Part shown: positions 18,706 to 27,557 of the stretch, one piece after another
Layout of the letters: each line of letters begins with the position of its first letter
How positions within the stretch are numbered: position 1 is the first letter of the stretch
Source: Halobacteriovorax sp. JY17
Lineage (GTDB): Bacteria > Bdellovibrionota > Bacteriovoracia > Bacteriovoracales > Bacteriovoracaceae
Reading direction: 5' to 3'
DNA length: 64,000 bases
Assembly (NCBI RefSeq): GCF_002753895.1
Contig: NZ_NJER01000002.1
Location: 496,001 to 560,000 of the forward strand
The notes under the pieces: generated by a model
Database searches by the model: none
Told to the model about the DNA's origin: nothing
Seen by the model: only the letters and a program-made list of their open reading frames with translations
Position numbers and translations under genes: made by a program

Positions 18706-19143
18706 ATGACTAAGTACTTTAAAGATGAAGAAAAAGTTAGGGCGCTTACTCCTTCTCAATTTGAAGTCACACAGAGAGATGGTACGGAGAGGGCCTTTAC
18801 TGGAGAGTTTTGGGACTCTAAAGAAGAAGGACTCTATGTTGATATTGTTTCAGGTGAACCACTCTTTACTTCATTAGATAAGTTTGACTCTGGATGTGGT
18901 TGGCCTAGCTTTACAAAGCCTGTAAATGAAGAATTTATTACTGAGCATAGTGACGATAAATTCTCTATGAGAAGAGTTGAGGTGAGATCGAAGTATGGAG
19001 ACTCTCACTTAGGTCACGTTTTTCCTGACGGTCCGGGGCCAGATGGTCTTCGCTATTGTATAAATTCAGCTTCTCTTAGATTTATTGCCAAGAGTGATTT
19101 AGAAAGAGAAGGTTATTCAGAATTTTTAGAACTTTTCAAATAG
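18706..19143 (+). CDS. msrB: Peptide-methionine (R)-S-oxide reductase, zinc-less type
   Basis: A cytoplasmic MsrB of 145 residues: the catalytic Cys is C118 in [11 protein letters not shown] and the resolving Cys is C64 in SGCGWPSF. Both zinc CxxC pairs are absent ([11 protein letters not shown] and [11 protein letters not shown] stand in their place), so this is the metal-free form that uses an internal disulfide. It has the opposite cysteine layout from the lipoprotein MsrB at 2827-3363. It is the last gene of the efflux operon, starting 2 bases after the pump stop, so repair of oxidised methionine is co-expressed with efflux. It abuts the convergent Rrf2 gene. Confidence 0.93.
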   Translation: MTKYFKDEEKVRALTPSQFEVTQRDGTERAFTGEFWDSKEEGLYVDIVSGEPLFTSLDKFDSGCGWPSFTKPVNEEFITEHSDDKFSMRRVEVRSKYGDSHLGHVFPDGPGPDGLRYCINSASLRFIAKSDLEREGYSEFLELFK

Positions 19144-19533
19144 CTATATTAAATCTTTTATTTTGTAGTCTTTTAGTTCTTTTAGAAATGCCTTTGTTGC
19201 TTTAGATAGCATAAATTTAAGCTTACAGCTTGGAGAAAGGTTACATGTATTAGTTTCTTGATTGAAGCATTCTACAATTTCCAGATTCTCAACTCTTTTA
19301 ACTAAATTTCCTACAGATGTATTTTTCATTTTCTTGTTAAATTCAATACCACCCTTTGGTCCTGGTACAGTTATGATATAGTCAAGTTCTGACAGAAGAT
19401 TGACTGCAACACTTAGATGGTTCTTAGAAATACGATAAGTATCTGCTATTTCTTGAATTTTAGCCCTTCTATTTACTGTTTGTAGATAGATTAAGGTTCT
19501 TAGGCAGTAGTCTGTTTTAGTTGTCAATTTCAT
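19144..19533 (-). CDS. nsrR: Rrf2-family regulator, NsrR-like nitric-oxide sensor
   Basis: A 129-residue Rrf2-type winged-helix regulator: MKLTTKTDYCLRTLIYL start, the recognition helix in ISKNHLSVAVNLL, and the wing VPGPKGGIEF. Three cysteines at 89, 97 and 103 (ECF...TCNLSPSC) match the Fe-S cluster layout of NsrR, the NO-responsive repressor. It is divergent from a quinol NO reductase gene, which fits that role well. The 102-base gap is extremely AT-rich and contains an NsrR-like half-site. The symbol is given because context and cysteine spacing agree; IscR is unlikely. Confidence 0.8.
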   Translation of the reverse strand: MKLTTKTDYCLRTLIYLQTVNRRAKIQEIADTYRISKNHLSVAVNLLSELDYIITVPGPKGGIEFNKKMKNTSVGNLVKRVENLEIVECFNQETNTCNLSPSCKLKFMLSKATKAFLKELKDYKIKDLI

Positions 19534-19570
19534 AAAATCTTCCTTCTTTATTCTTTACATTAATATATTT

Positions 19571-19581
19571 AATATGTATTG
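19571..19581 (+). promoter_or_regulatory. Candidate NsrR half-site in the nsrR-norB gap
   Basis: AATATGTATTG agrees at nearly every position with the AAnATGyATTT half-site I recall for NsrR. The surrounding sequence is a near-dyad (ACAT 19557-19560 against ATGT 19574-19577, and AATATAT/ATATATT arms). AT-richness makes chance matches likely, so the assignment rests mostly on context. Confidence 0.35.
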
Positions 19582-19635
19582 ATATATTTTATATATATGA
19601 ATATAGTGTTCTTATAAATTTAATTGGAGTAACAA

Positions 19636-21873
19636 ATGAAGAAGTACTGGTGGGGTCTACTAAGTGTTCTAGTAGTAACATTTACAATTTTAGGATTTTA
19701 CGGAAGTGAGATATATAGGCAAGCACCACCTATATATAAGAATATTCAAACGATAACAGGAAAAACTCTTTATACTGAAAAAGATATTTTAGATGGCCAA
19801 GTCGTTTGGCAATCAATTGGTGGACAACAAATTGGTTCAATATGGGGGCATGGTGCATATCAAGCTCCAGATTGGACTGCTGATTGGCTTCATAGAGAAC
19901 TTGTTAGCTTTCAGTCAATAACTTCTTTAGAAAAATTTGGTAAGGAATTTGAAAAATTGAATGATCTTGAGAAAGCTCAAGTTAAATCTATTACTCTTGA
20001 TGAGTATAGAAAATCAAAAGTTGTTAATGGGATTGTAACAATTTCTGAAAATAGAGGAAAAGCTTTTGAGGAGACTAAGAAGTATTATATGTCTCTTTTT
20101 AGTAATTCTGAAGAACTTAGAGCAACAAGAATTGCCTATGCAATTCATGAGGAAGTATTACCATCAGTTCTAAATAGAGAGAAGATGATGTCTTTCTTTC
20201 ATTGGTCAACTTGGGCCGCTTCAGCAAATAGACCTGAGAAAAATTATACTTATACAAATAATTGGCCACACGAACCAATTATTAATAACGTTCCTACTTC
20301 TGAAAATATCTTCTGGTCTATTTTAAGCGTTGTTATTCTTATCTTGGCCCTTGGTCTTCTTATTTGGTTTTATGCTTTTCAAAAAGATGGAGATGAATTA
20401 GAGGCAGAACTACCTAAGAAAGATCCTCTTAAGAATTTTAATGTAACGCCATCAATGAGGGCCCTTTGGAAATATTGGGCAACGGTTATTCTTCTCTTTA
20501 TTTTACAAATTGGATTGGGGGGAATTCTTGCTCATTACACAGTTGAGGGGCAGGACTTCTATGGAATTCCTATTTCTACAGTGCTTCCTTATTCTGTCGC
20601 TAGAACTTGGCATATTCAAATAGCTCTTTTTTGGATTGCTACTTCATTTCTTGCTTCGGGACTATTCCTTGCTCCAATTGTTAATGGAGGAAAGGATCCA
20701 AAGTATCAAAAACTGGGAGTAAATATACTTTTTGGAGCTCTTCTCGTTGTTGTATTTGGTTCTTTGACTGGAGAGTGGCTAGCGATTCATCAGAAAATGG
20801 ATTTGGGGCTTAGTTTTTGGTTTGGACACCAAGGTTATGAGTATGTAGATCTTGGACGATTTTGGCAGATATTATTATTGGTCGGTCTTGGTATATGGCT
20901 TTTATTAATGCTTAGATGTATTGCACCTGCTCTTAAAGTTGCAAAAGACTCAAAGCAATTATTACTTTTATTTACAGCATCAACTGTTGCAATCGCTCTC
21001 TTCTATGGTGGAGGTTTGTTCTACGGGGCAAGAACTCATATAAGTATAATGGAATTTTGGAGATGGTGGGTTGTTCACCTTTGGGTAGAAGGATTCTTTG
21101 AAGTTTTTGCTACAGTTGCTATTGCATTTATTTTTGTAACACTTGGATTAATTAAGCCTAAGTCAGCAACAAAGGCTTCATTACTTTCAACTTCTATCTT
21201 TTTAGTCGGTGGAATTCCCGGAACATTTCACCACTTATACTTCAGTGGGACACCGATTTCTGTAAGTGCTATTGGAGCATGTTTCTCGGCCCTTGAAGTT
21301 GTTCCTCTCGTTCTTGTAGGTTTTGAAGCATTTCATAATTTCAAACTACAAAGTGTTACAAGTTGGATGCAGAATTATAAGTGGCCAATTACTTTCTTCG
21401 TTGGAGTTGCATTCTGGAATTTGGTAGGAGCAGGAGTTTTTGGATTCTTAATTAATCCTCCGATTGCCCTCTACTATCTACAGGGGTTAAATACGACTGC
21501 GGTACATGCTCATGGAGCTACATTTGGTGTGTATGGAATGCTATCTTTAGGTTTAGTTCTTTTGATTGTTCAAACTTGTTTTCAAGAAAAAGAATGGAAC
21601 TCTAAACTAATGAATTATTCTTTTTGGGGATTGAATTTAGGATTAGGATTAATGATCGTTATGAGCTTGTTGCCGATTGGGCTTATTCAATTTCAAGCTT
21701 CTCTTGAGCATGGTCTTTGGTTTGCTAGAAGTTCCGAAGTAATGCAAACAGATTTAATTCAGAACTTACGTTGGATGAGAGCAGTTGGAGATACTATCTT
21801 TGCGATGGGTGGAATATGCTTTGCTCTTGCAGTCATTGAAAGAACAGGGATCTTAAAGCAAATAAAGTCGTAA
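19636..21873 (+). CDS. norB: Quinol-dependent nitric oxide reductase (NorZ/qNorB)
   Basis: Reduces two NO to N2O using quinol. The 745-residue length and the N-terminal extension (IYRQAPPIYKNIQTITGKTLYTEKDI, GQQIGSIWGHGAYQAPDWTADWLHRE) identify the single-subunit qNOR, not the cytochrome-c type, so no norC is needed. The catalytic core has the heme and FeB ligands in RTWHIQIALFWIA, the Glu-bearing HLWVEGFFEVFATV, the His pair GTFHHLYFSG, and HAHGATFGVYGML. About 14 membrane helices are visible. The ribosome site is GGAG. It is divergent from the NsrR-like gene, which probably represses it until NO appears. It serves detoxification or microaerobic respiration. Confidence 0.95.
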   Translation: MKKYWWGLLSVLVVTFTILGFYGSEIYRQAPPIYKNIQTITGKTLYTEKDILDGQVVWQSIGGQQIGSIWGHGAYQAPDWTADWLHRELVSFQSITSLEKFGKEFEKLNDLEKAQVKSITLDEYRKSKVVNGIVTISENRGKAFEETKKYYMSLFSNSEELRATRIAYAIHEEVLPSVLNREKMMSFFHWSTWAASANRPEKNYTYTNNWPHEPIINNVPTSENIFWSILSVVILILALGLLIWFYAFQKDGDELEAELPKKDPLKNFNVTPSMRALWKYWATVILLFILQIGLGGILAHYTVEGQDFYGIPISTVLPYSVARTWHIQIALFWIATSFLASGLFLAPIVNGGKDPKYQKLGVNILFGALLVVVFGSLTGEWLAIHQKMDLGLSFWFGHQGYEYVDLGRFWQILLLVGLGIWLLLMLRCIAPALKVAKDSKQLLLLFTASTVAIALFYGGGLFYGARTHISIMEFWRWWVVHLWVEGFFEVFATVAIAFIFVTLGLIKPKSATKASLLSTSIFLVGGIPGTFHHLYFSGTPISVSAIGACFSALEVVPLVLVGFEAFHNFKLQSVTSWMQNYKWPITFFVGVAFWNLVGAGVFGFLINPPIALYYLQGLNTTAVHAHGATFGVYGMLSLGLVLLIVQTCFQEKEWNSKLMNYSFWGLNLGLGLMIVMSLLPIGLIQFQASLEHGLWFARSSEVMQTDLIQNLRWMRAVGDTIFAMGGICFALAVIERTGILKQIKS

Positions 21874-21880
21874 AAAATTA

Positions 21881-21915
21881 AAATGCCATCTCTTACTTTG
21901 TATTAGATGGCATTT
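21881..21915 (-). terminator. Rho-independent terminator of the mscS-like gene
   Basis: AAATGCCATCT and AGATGGCATTT form an 11-base perfect stem around a 13-base loop containing the mscS stop codon. On the minus strand the stem is followed by TAATTTTTTA, a T-tract. It may also slow transcription out of norB, though no T-tract follows on that side. Confidence 0.7.
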
Positions 21916-22759
21916 CAATTGTTCTAATAGGGAATGGAATTGTAATACCATTTTGATCGTAGATTTTTTTTATATTAATTATTGCTTGATGTCTGGCATT
22001 TAAAAAGGTTTGATTCTTTGGGTAGTACACCCATACTTTAGCAGTTAAATTAATTGAGCTATCTCCAAATTCTTCAAAATGTACTTCAACTTCATTCCCT
22101 TCAACTCTTCCTTCTATTGATGAAAGTGCCTCTTTCGTTACTTCTGTGACTTTTTCTAGGTCATCAGAATAGGAGACTCCTACTTTTATATCTAATCTTC
22201 TCTTTGGTGTTGTGGTTAAATTAGTAAAAGGCTTAGTGAACATATCTTTATTAGGGATAAGAACCTCTAACCCCTGAAAAGTCATAATACTTGTTGTTCT
22301 AAGGCTTATCTTGATAACTTCTCCGAAGTAATTTTCGATCTCTACAATATCTCCAACTTGATAGGGTTCCTTGAAAGCAATGAAAACTCCCGAGACAAAG
22401 TTAGATGCAATTTCTTGAAAAGCGAAACCAAGAGCAAGTCCAATGACCCCAGCTCCGGCAAGTAGGGATGTGACAGTCTTATCTAGGTGCAGTATTTCAA
22501 GAGAAATAAAGAGACCAATAGTTAAAATTGTTAAATAGATGATAGAACCAAAGAGGTCTCTTATTGTTTGGCTTTTAGAAATTCTTTTAATAACTTTTGT
22601 AAAAGCTTTTTTTACAAAGTGAGCAAGTACCAGAAAGAGAATGAAAATGAAAATAGAAACAATAAGGTTTGGGATTACTTTTATTGCCGAGTTTGTCCAC
22701 GTTCCAATTTTTGTTTGAAGTATGGACGCTATCTTTTCTAAATTTAAGTAATCTAACAT
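21893..22759 (-). CDS. mscS: Small-conductance mechanosensitive channel (MscS family)
   Basis: A 288-residue inner-membrane channel that opens on osmotic downshock. Three membrane helices come first, the third with the pore-like LLAGAGVIGLALGFAFQEIASNFVSGVF. The beta domain follows with AFKEPYQVGDIVEI, LRTTSIMTFQGLEVLIPN and the C-terminal alpha/beta domain ending GITIPFPIRTIEMP. These are all MscS signatures and the length is normal. It is 12 bases downstream of the metallopeptidase/barrel gene on the same strand, so the two may be cotranscribed. Confidence 0.93.
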   Translation of the reverse strand: MLDYLNLEKIASILQTKIGTWTNSAIKVIPNLIVSIFIFILFLVLAHFVKKAFTKVIKRISKSQTIRDLFGSIIYLTILTIGLFISLEILHLDKTVTSLLAGAGVIGLALGFAFQEIASNFVSGVFIAFKEPYQVGDIVEIENYFGEVIKISLRTTSIMTFQGLEVLIPNKDMFTKPFTNLTTTPKRRLDIKVGVSYSDDLEKVTEVTKEALSSIEGRVEGNEVEVHFEEFGDSSINLTAKVWVYYPKNQTFLNARHQAIINIKKIYDQNGITIPFPIRTIEMPSNTK

Positions 22760-22771
22760 TTTAAATTCCTT

Positions 22772-25597
22772 TTAAAATTCTAGTGAAGTTGCTGTGTAAA
22801 CTTCGCCTAAGTTATTTCCTGCTTTAAGTTTATGAACGTATCTTGCTCCAAAACTTATTGGTAGTATTCTAAAGAACTTAGACTCTAGCTCAAGTTCTAA
22901 ACCAGTACTATTGTAGGTATCATTTTTGAGGTTAGACTCTAATTTAGTACTATCGAAGAAAGTATTTATTGTCGCTCTTCTTAGGTAGTAAATTCCCCAG
23001 AGATCAAAGTCAGGAGTGGCCAAGGGAAAAGCATAATTTGCAGTCACTTTCTGATAGTGAGGGATGCTTTCATATTTATAACCTCTAGAAAAGACATTTC
23101 CTAGGCGATTGAATTGAGTTGGAAGAAAGCGGTAGGAGTTGATATCATTTTTTTGCTTTTCTTCACTATAAGTAAATTTAAAACCATCATGATTAAAGAA
23201 TCCTGGTACTTGAACTTTTCCTGAATGAAAGAATCGATAAGAAGAGTCTCTATCCTTAATGTTTCCTTCTGCATTTTCATATTTCGCAAAGTATCCAAAA
23301 GACCAAGGAGACATTATTGATCTTGCTGTCAGATCTTTAGAGAGATCAGTATAGAATTCGACAGAAGAGTTTTTGAAGTATCTATTGCCATAAGTAGGTC
23401 TTGAAACAGTTGCCTTGTACTTTCTTGTGTCGACATACTTTCCTGAGAAAGTAAGAGCATTGGTGAATGTGTATAAGTTCTTTTTATAAGTGTAAGGAAG
23501 TGTCATGGAGAGACCCGCCTGTTTTTCTTTCCACACAAGTATGTCTTCACTATTGAAGAAGTCCACTTCTCTATTTCTTATTTCTCCACTTATTTGAAAA
23601 ACTGGATAGAACTCACTGTAACTCATGCTAAATTGAGTATAGTTTTGATCTTCATTCCCATCTTTACCAACTTGAGCAAAAATCCCCATTGTGTTTAAGT
23701 AGTTATTTGTATTGGCAGAAAGTCCAAAACCATTTCCTGCAAAGAAGCTCCACGAATGGGGCGTGACTAAGGCCTTATCAAGGTCACCGTAGTTTTCACT
23801 ACTATATTTCTTAGGAGAACTTTGTCTTAGACTTACTTGATCTTTAAAAAGAACAGGAGCGAAATTATTATAATTATCTGAAGGATTTTGACCAAGGTAA
23901 TTATAATCTACAAGTTCAGAAGATTTAATGGGAGAACACTTTGTAATCGGAGTCACTTTAATGTGTGAACCATAGGCATCTTCATTACTATAGAAAATAT
24001 TCTGATTGTTTGCAGATGGAGATGTTGCATTGAAGTCTACATCCGTACATTTTGAAATCATCTTATCTGCGGTAATCTTGAAGATTTCAGTAACACCTTT
24101 ATATTGAGCTTCAAAGAATGTTTCATTTCTTTCATTTATATATAAAGAACTTATATTATTTCTAGATTTAGGGAGAATCGTATTTGATTTCTTAGTCTTT
24201 AGATTCATTTTGGAAATATATTTATAACCGGCAGGATCTGCTAAAATGGCCATGACCTCATCTGAGTTTAATGGGTAAACTTCGACAAGAGTGTCTTTAT
24301 CAAAACTCGTAGAGAAAATCTTCTCTCCTTTTAAATCATATTCGGATAAAGTCCATTTTAAGTCATCATTAAATTCTGAAACCAAAATACTCTTATTGTC
24401 TCTGCTAAAGCGAGGATTATAGAGTCTTTTTCCTGATGTGATTTTACTTTGTTCACCAGTCTTAAGGTCGATAAGAACTAGGTCAGAACTTCCTTTGTAG
24501 CCGTATCTTGCATTCGGTAAGAACTGTGAATAAATTGCTTGTTCTCCTCGTATATCAATTTTACTCATGCCTTTAGAAAAAGGTATTTCTGCAACGACTT
24601 CTTTCTTTACTCCTGTCTTCTTATAAAGTGTCCAGTAAGTATCCATAGAGTAGTGGAGATAGTAGGTTGATTTCCCATCATTGAATGGTGAAGTATTTTC
24701 TCGGTAATCGACTCTATTTTCAGAATGACCTTTAATATCTTTAGACCAAGTGGTCTTTAATTCATTCATCGTTTCATCGTAAAATTTGAAAAAGTCTTGT
24801 CCAGATACATGTTTAAATGCGTGGTAAAGTCTGTATGGATGAGGGAAATAAGAGATTTCTTCAGCGACTTTCTTCCAGAAATCTTCTCCAAACTTCTTAG
24901 TCGCGCTTGAGATGAGAATGTATCCAAAAGGGTAATGATTTGGAAGTCTGGTATTATAAGAGCCGTTGACGAGTTCATCATAGGTTGGAATTTGATCACT
25001 TGTAACAAGAGCTTTTAGCCTAGAGAGAAATTGCGGTGCTCTACCACGGCCAGTATCTGTATACTTTGTTTCTGCCCAGACAGCATCACCTTCAAAGAGC
25101 CACGGTTGAGTTCCAATGAATGTCCCAATCATCTGACCTGTGTCACCAAATAGCCAGCTCAAGAACTTAATAGTCTTCATATTAAAATGGTCAAATTGTT
25201 GAACATGTCTATATTCGTGAATTGCTAGAGTTTGATACCATTCTGCAGAGCCAAGACTTGTGGAGAACATGGATGAACTAAACCACTCACTTCTTCTTGG
25301 AGCGAGGCCCACAAAGCCATTGGGTTGGGCGACTTCAGGGCGAATGATAATTGGAACTTTCTTGGGATTTGTTATTCCGTAAGTTAGTCCAACGACTTTT
25401 GAATAGTGTTCAATGAGGTTGGCAATATAGTCAGAGTCTCTTCCGAGATAGTCAGGATAAATCAATTTCACATGATCGTTTTCAATAGTTTTCCAGTTAA
25501 TAGAGCTTGAGCTCTGCCCTAGATCAGCTTCTTGAAAAGCTTGAGAGAAAGCATGTCCGGAAAATAGAATACTTAAAAGTAAAACGAACTTTGTCAC
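22772..25597 (-). CDS. Secreted HExxH metallopeptidase with beta-propeller repeats and C-terminal beta-barrel-like region
   Basis: Signal peptide MTKFVLLLSILFSGHAFS. Residues 35-290 form a metallopeptidase domain: HEYRH (127-131) is an HExxH zinc motif and WLFEGDAVWAE (166-176) offers the third, glutamate, ligand of a gluzincin. Residues about 300-590 look like TolB/WD40-type propeller blades (KITSGKRLYNPRFSRDNKSILVSE and similar). The last 300 residues alternate aromatic and polar residues and end in SLEF, the typical terminal Phe of an outer-membrane beta-barrel. So it is probably an outer-membrane-anchored surface or periplasmic protease. The start codon is GTG. Similar three-part proteins are known among Bdellovibrio-like bacteria, but the function is untested to my knowledge. 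Confidence 0.75.
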   Translation of the reverse strand: MTKFVLLLSILFSGHAFSQAFQEADLGQSSSSINWKTIENDHVKLIYPDYLGRDSDYIANLIEHYSKVVGLTYGITNPKKVPIIIRPEVAQPNGFVGLAPRRSEWFSSSMFSTSLGSAEWYQTLAIHEYRHVQQFDHFNMKTIKFLSWLFGDTGQMIGTFIGTQPWLFEGDAVWAETKYTDTGRGRAPQFLSRLKALVTSDQIPTYDELVNGSYNTRLPNHYPFGYILISSATKKFGEDFWKKVAEEISYFPHPYRLYHAFKHVSGQDFFKFYDETMNELKTTWSKDIKGHSENRVDYRENTSPFNDGKSTYYLHYSMDTYWTLYKKTGVKKEVVAEIPFSKGMSKIDIRGEQAIYSQFLPNARYGYKGSSDLVLIDLKTGEQSKITSGKRLYNPRFSRDNKSILVSEFNDDLKWTLSEYDLKGEKIFSTSFDKDTLVEVYPLNSDEVMAILADPAGYKYISKMNLKTKKSNTILPKSRNNISSLYINERNETFFEAQYKGVTEIFKITADKMISKCTDVDFNATSPSANNQNIFYSNEDAYGSHIKVTPITKCSPIKSSELVDYNYLGQNPSDNYNNFAPVLFKDQVSLRQSSPKKYSSENYGDLDKALVTPHSWSFFAGNGFGLSANTNNYLNTMGIFAQVGKDGNEDQNYTQFSMSYSEFYPVFQISGEIRNREVDFFNSEDILVWKEKQAGLSMTLPYTYKKNLYTFTNALTFSGKYVDTRKYKATVSRPTYGNRYFKNSSVEFYTDLSKDLTARSIMSPWSFGYFAKYENAEGNIKDRDSSYRFFHSGKVQVPGFFNHDGFKFTYSEEKQKNDINSYRFLPTQFNRLGNVFSRGYKYESIPHYQKVTANYAFPLATPDFDLWGIYYLRRATINTFFDSTKLESNLKNDTYNSTGLELELESKFFRILPISFGARYVHKLKAGNNLGEVYTATSLEF

Positions 25598-25732
25598 TTG
25601 GGTCTACCTTGGTAAGGGTTTAATTTTAAATAATTTTTAGAATAGTTGAGAACCTTTTGCAAGTTTTACGCCTAGTGTTGTCATCGTGGTTTTATTTTGG
25701 GTGTCAGCTTCATTTTATGATAGAATTTCCTA

Positions 25733-25738
25733 TATAAT
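25733..25738 (+). promoter_or_regulatory. Consensus -10 box for the CBS-domain gene
   Basis: TATAAT lies 20 bases before the start of the CBS gene, with a GAGGAAG ribosome site between. The -35 region (TTCATT, 18 bases upstream) is a poor match. Confidence 0.35.
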
Positions 25739-25758
25739 AGTTTAAAACGAGGAAGAGT

Positions 25759-26208
25759 ATGAACGTATCAGAATTCATGACTAAGGATGTAATCTCTTGT
25801 ACTGAAGATAATACAGTAGAAGAAGCTGCAAAAATAATGTGTGAAAAAGGTTTCAGTGTGATGCCTGTTGTAGACTCTAGTGGAGATTTGGTTGGTATAC
25901 TTACTGAATCGGACTTTATTGGAAGAGATGCTAATATACCGCATGCACTAGCTTCGATTAAGACCTTATTTGGACAAAATTTCTATTTTAGTGATGTTGA
26001 AGATATTTACAAAAAATCCAAGCAAAAAAAGTTATCAGAAATAATGACTACAAATGTGAAAACAGTTAAGGCTGAGCAAACTCTTTCAGATGTTGTTTCT
26101 TTAATGTCCCACAATCATCTAAAGAGAATTCCTGTTCTTGATGGGAAGAAACTTGTAGGAATGATTACAAGAAAAGATCTATTAAAAGCTTATAATAAAT
26201 TAGTTTAA
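25759..26208 (+). CDS. Two-CBS-domain protein
   Basis: A 149-residue stand-alone pair of CBS domains (Bateman module). Repeat one is MTKDVISCTEDNTVEEAAKI ... GILTESDFIGRD; repeat two is MTTNVKTVKAEQTLSDVVSL ... GMITRKDLLKAY. Such modules bind adenine nucleotides or S-adenosylmethionine and act as energy or ligand sensors for a partner. No effector domain is attached and no partner is obvious next door. It is a monocistronic gene ending before a strong hairpin. Confidence 0.92.
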   Translation: MNVSEFMTKDVISCTEDNTVEEAAKIMCEKGFSVMPVVDSSGDLVGILTESDFIGRDANIPHALASIKTLFGQNFYFSDVEDIYKKSKQKKLSEIMTTNVKTVKAEQTLSDVVSLMSHNHLKRIPVLDGKKLVGMITRKDLLKAYNKLV

Positions 26209-26214
26209 ATATTT

Positions 26215-26250
26215 TGAACTCCCTCTCATTATTTTTTGAGAGGGAGTTCA
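26215..26250. terminator. Hairpin between convergent CBS and wzz-like genes
   Basis: A 13-base perfect stem (TGAACTCCCTCTC / GAGAGGGAGTTCA) with a 10-base T-rich loop lies between the two convergent stop codons. Neither side has a good T-tract after the stem, so it is a plausible but atypical bidirectional terminator. Confidence 0.55.
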
Positions 26251-26259
26251 GTCTAAGAA

Positions 26260-27438
26260 TTATACTTGTGATTGAGTCTTTATAGGTTTAAATAATTCGA
26301 TTAAGTAGATTAATGTGAAACCTACTACCTGTGAAATCATAATCGCAATCAGAATGAGAAGAAGTATTCCCGGTCTAGAGCGAACTCTATCGAGTCTTTC
26401 AAATTCAAGAATATCAATTTTATTTTGAATATAAGTCTTTTGAAGGCCAATCTTTGCGAGCTTATCTCTCAGGCCCTCGTAAATTTTAAATTCAAAGTGA
26501 TAGTTAGCCTTTATCTTCTCCATTTCTTGTTCAAATGGAACTAACTCTAGCTTTTGATTACTTATTTTCTTTAAGTATCTTTTACTAGTAGATATTTTGA
26601 TACGAAGAGCAGAGTTCTCATCATTAAGTTGCATAATTCTCGCCTTAACTCCAAATTTTGACTGGTTCTTAGAGTCAGTTCTTTCCTTTTTTTTAAGCTT
26701 TTTTATTGTTGAATTATTCTCTGATATCTTTATTTGAGAATCATTAATTTGTTTTTTTAGACCACTTAGGTACTTTGTCCCTTCACCTTTTTCTTCGTTT
26801 AGTGAGATAACATTTCTTTGCTGCATTTTCTGTATGGAAGAGTGTTTTAAATCATTTAGGTTATTAAGAGTGTGGTCAATTTCACTTTGAAAGTATAGTT
26901 CCGCTTCATTGTATTCCTTCATTTCTCGAACTGTTAGATAATTCTTCGCAACGATGAGGCCTTGGTTAACGATAGTAGTGGATAGTATTCTTCTATTAGA
27001 GTTCACATTAAAGAAAATCTGCCCACCTTTATTAAGGCGAAACTTCAGCTTTGATCTTAAGTTACTTGCTAGGCCTTGGTTATTATCTTTAAAGGAATTA
27101 ATGTAGTTACTTATCTCGGAGTCTTCTTGCTTATTTGTCTTAAAATGATCTGCTAACTCTAGAAAGAAATCATTTGTTTCAAGAAGGATTATGGCCCTTT
27201 CTGCAGGATTTATATTCTGTTGGCTCCCTACAATTGTGTCTAGAAATGATCTTAATTGACTATTTTCAGAGGTTTTTATAAGGAGTTTCCCTTGAGCTGG
27301 GTAGGTTGGAAATCTCTTATGTCTGACAACGGCAATTAGAATACAGCAAAGAGCAAGAATAAGTAGAAACTTCCATTTTGAAAGGAATATTTGTAATATT
27401 TCATACATTGAAATTTCATCATTCATCTTAAGAGCCAT
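26260..27438 (-). CDS. Wzz/chain-length-determinant-like polysaccharide co-polymerase
   Basis: Two membrane helices at the ends (WKFLLILALCCILIAVV near residues 17-40, and ILLLILIAIMISQVVGFTLIYLI near 360-382) enclose a long charged, coiled-coil periplasmic region. This is the Wzz/polysaccharide co-polymerase architecture. The first domain has the typical YPAQGKLLIKT. No C-terminal kinase domain is fused. It is divergent from an SLBB export-type gene and an O-antigen ligase-like gene, so it very likely sets chain length for a surface polysaccharide. Other in-frame Met codons at residues 5 and 11 are possible starts; none has a strong ribosome site. Confidence 0.8.
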   Translation of the reverse strand: MALKMNDEISMYEILQIFLSKWKFLLILALCCILIAVVRHKRFPTYPAQGKLLIKTSENSQLRSFLDTIVGSQQNINPAERAIILLETNDFFLELADHFKTNKQEDSEISNYINSFKDNNQGLASNLRSKLKFRLNKGGQIFFNVNSNRRILSTTIVNQGLIVAKNYLTVREMKEYNEAELYFQSEIDHTLNNLNDLKHSSIQKMQQRNVISLNEEKGEGTKYLSGLKKQINDSQIKISENNSTIKKLKKKERTDSKNQSKFGVKARIMQLNDENSALRIKISTSKRYLKKISNQKLELVPFEQEMEKIKANYHFEFKIYEGLRDKLAKIGLQKTYIQNKIDILEFERLDRVRSRPGILLLILIAIMISQVVGFTLIYLIELFKPIKTQSQV

Positions 27439-27557
27439 ATCTTCTAAGTTATTGTTAGTTTATTATCGACACTAAAAAAAAATAACTTAGAAGAAGGTTT
27501 TATTTAGGAAAAAAATTGGTAGGATATTTAATCAATAACTTATAATGGGAATTATTT

